Of a DNA stretch of 64,000 bases, positions 62,617 to 64,000 are shown in pieces (the first letter of the stretch is position 1; each line of letters opens with the position of its first letter). The translations under genes were made by a program, and so were the position numbers. The notes under the pieces were generated by a model that was given only the letters and a program-made list of their open reading frames with translations, made no database searches and was not told the origin of the DNA. Source of the stretch: Liquorilactobacillus oeni DSM 19972 (GTDB lineage Bacteria; Bacillota; Bacilli; Lactobacillales; Lactobacillaceae); the NCBI RefSeq assembly GCF_001436275.1, contig NZ_AZEH01000020.1:62001-126000 (forward strand), read 5' to 3'.

Positions 62617-63624
62617 ATGAAAAGAATGTATACTTTAATCGCTATATTAGCAGTATTTTTAGGAGTTGCTTTTTTTACCACACAAAATAAAAACAGTACG
62701 GCTTCATCCAATAAGAAAAAAATTCCGACAGTCGGTATTCTCCAACTTCTAACGCATCCTGCGCTGGATCAAATTCACCAAGGTTTTGTAGCAGGACTCA
62801 AAGAATACGGCTATACGCCTGGGAAGAATATTAAAATTGAATTTCAAAATGCTCAAGGTGATCAAAGTAATTTAAAAACAATGAGTACTAAGTTTGCAAA
62901 CGAAAATGTAGACCTAGTTGCTGGAATAGCAACTCCTGCTGCACAGGCATTGGCTAACTCTGTCTCCAAAAAAACCCCGGTAATACTGGCGGGAATTACA
63001 GATCCAACCGGCGGCGGACTAGTAAAATCAGATAAGCATCCAGGTGGAAATATTACAGGAACTTCTGGCGAATCTCCGCTGCAAAAGCAATTGGAGCTGT
63101 TAAAACAAATTGTTCCAGATGCTAAAACTGTGGGCATTATCTATACTTCTTCAGACCATGGCGGCTCCTATAATGCAAAAAAATTTGCAAAACTATGCCA
63201 GGAAAACGGCGTCAACTACAAACTGTATACTATTTCAAGCACAAATGATATGCAACAGGTTGCAGAACAAATGACTTCACAAGTCGATGCAGTTTATGCT
63301 CCTCAGGATAATGGAGTTGCCTCAGCCATGAAGACACTTGTTAATGTTGCAAATAAAGAAAAGGTTCCAGTTATCCCTTCTGCCGACACAATGGTGAAAG
63401 ATGGCGGTCTAGCCTCATATGCTATTAGCCAGACAGAACTCGGCAAAGTTGCCGGAGAAATGGCCGCACAAGTTTTGCGAGGCCGTAAAACTGCAGATTT
63501 CCCAGTCGCCTATGTTACCAAGGGTACGTATGTAATCAATCAAAAAGAAGCTGAATTATTGGGAATCAAACTTCCTGATGAGATTGTAAAACAAGCTGAA
63601 GCAAAAGGAGAGGTTTTTAAATGA
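62617..63624 (+). CDS. trpX: TrpX-type ABC transporter substrate-binding protein
   Basis: 335 residues. N-terminal hydrophobic segment (about 5-22) without a lipobox Cys, so it is anchored by an uncleaved helix or released. The mature part belongs to the COG2984/PF04392 group: VGILQLLTHPALDQIHQGF, ATPAAQALAN, DPTGGGLV, GIIYTSSDHGGSYNAK, AYVTKGTYVINQKEAELLGI. This group is predicted to bind tryptophan or related aromatic ligands (established by genomic context in streptococci); the ligand here is inference. ATG overlaps the following permease start (ATGA). Confidence 0.87.
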   Translation: MKRMYTLIAILAVFLGVAFFTTQNKNSTASSNKKKIPTVGILQLLTHPALDQIHQGFVAGLKEYGYTPGKNIKIEFQNAQGDQSNLKTMSTKFANENVDLVAGIATPAAQALANSVSKKTPVILAGITDPTGGGLVKSDKHPGGNITGTSGESPLQKQLELLKQIVPDAKTVGIIYTSSDHGGSYNAKKFAKLCQENGVNYKLYTISSTNDMQQVAEQMTSQVDAVYAPQDNGVASAMKTLVNVANKEKVPVIPSADTMVKDGGLASYAISQTELGKVAGEMAAQVLRGRKTADFPVAYVTKGTYVINQKEAELLGIKLPDEIVKQAEAKGEVFK

Positions 63625-64000
63625 GTATGATCGTTTCAAGCATTGGACAAGGGTTATTATGGGCAGTACTCGGTGTTGCCTTGTTTTTAACTTTTCGGAT
63701 ATTGAACTTTCCGGACATGACTGTTGAAGGTACTTTCCCGCTTGGAGCAGCCACTGCGGTAACTGCTATCAGCCATGGATTATCCCCACTTATCGCTACT
63801 TTCTTAGCCTTTTTAGCAGGTGGTTTTGCTGGGTTGATAACCGGTCTGCTTTATACTAAGGGAAAAATTCCGATCCTTTTGGCAGGAATACTGGTTATGA
63901 CTGCCTGTCTTTCAATCAACTTGCGTATTATGGGCGGTGCTAATATTTCTTTGCTGGGTAAACAAACTGTGTTCAGCAATCATTTTCTAGAATCACTTCC
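63621..64000 (+). CDS. trpY: TrpY-type ABC transporter permease, C-terminus beyond window
   Basis: The start ATG overlaps the trpX stop (ATGA). The visible 126 residues (MSMIVSSIGQGLLWAVLG...) have the COG4120 permease pattern: FRILNFPDMTVEGTFPLGAA near the N-terminus and several TM helices (about 7-25, 45-70, 85-105). It forms the channel for the TrpX ligand; the ATPase TrpZ is expected just beyond the window. No frameshift in the visible part. Confidence 0.88.
   Translation, partial: MSMIVSSIGQGLLWAVLGVALFLTFRILNFPDMTVEGTFPLGAATAVTAISHGLSPLIATFLAFLAGGFAGLITGLLYTKGKIPILLAGILVMTACLSINLRIMGGANISLLGKQTVFSNHFLESL

Overview
The window is a gene-dense, AT-rich stretch of low-GC Firmicute chromosome, most likely from a member of the Lactobacillaceae. 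The basis is the combination of a proline-directed peptidase set (PepX, PepI, PepC-type, PepD), pyruvate oxidase, RexAB in place of RecBCD, an MntH-UspA pair, an ECF-type QueT under a preQ1 riboswitch, and a GH25 lysozyme with long serine-rich and YG-type wall-binding repeats. I cannot name the genus from sequence alone. No rRNA, tRNA, CRISPR array, prophage or intact insertion sequence is visible.

Layout. 1-3.4 kb (minus): truncated glutamine-type ABC ATPase, a two-gene membrane/secreted unit of unknown role, a Fur-family regulator and a guanylate-kinase-like protein. 3.5-9.7 kb (plus): a 58-residue protein, an APC amino acid permease, pepX, pepI and a VOC protein. 10-16.9 kb (minus): queT, the GH25 cell-wall hydrolase, an aldo/keto reductase, a Cof phosphatase, a TerC protein and an XRE regulator. 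17 kb: esterase (plus), convergent with rexB-addA (minus, 17.8-25.1 kb). 25.4-40.7 kb (minus): pepC-type peptidase, alpha-carbonic anhydrase, prs, proB-proA, CNNM/CorC protein, metA, pepD, epimerase-like protein, spxB, a YkuD-like protein, an ABC-F protein and a 46-residue basic protein. 40.7-49.7 kb: Rgg-type regulator, mscL, Ca2+-type P-ATPase, aldo/keto reductase, lipid kinase, mntH-usp. 49.8-56.4 kb: MacB-like exporter, GlsB, CsbD, sortase A, and a CtpF-like P-ATPase. 56.7-61.7 kb (plus): a compact ugpC-ugpA-ugpE-ugpB-ugpQ operon for glycerophosphodiester/glycerol-3-phosphate uptake and hydrolysis. 61.8-64 kb (plus): Rrf2-type regulator and the start of a trpX-trpY transporter operon behind a long structured leader.

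Themes. Amino acid and peptide nutrition dominates (peptidases, permease, proBA, metA, trpXY). Manganese, oxidant and envelope functions (mntH, usp, spxB, TerC, GlsB/CsbD, sortase, lysozyme) make up most of the rest.

The most interesting material is non-coding. (1) A structured RNA leader at about 62340-62580 has a near-ideal promoter, a three-way junction, two mutually exclusive helices and an intrinsic terminator ahead of trpX; I cannot assign it to a known riboswitch class. (2) A dispersed 100-170 bp intergenic repeat occurs at least seven times in both orientations, and each copy carries or shares a strong hairpin that sits just after a gene. (3) An 11-bp-spaced array of TTACA-like hexamers upstream of ugp resembles a PhoP box. 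(4) Several palindromes lie in promoter regions (mntH, spxB, trpX).
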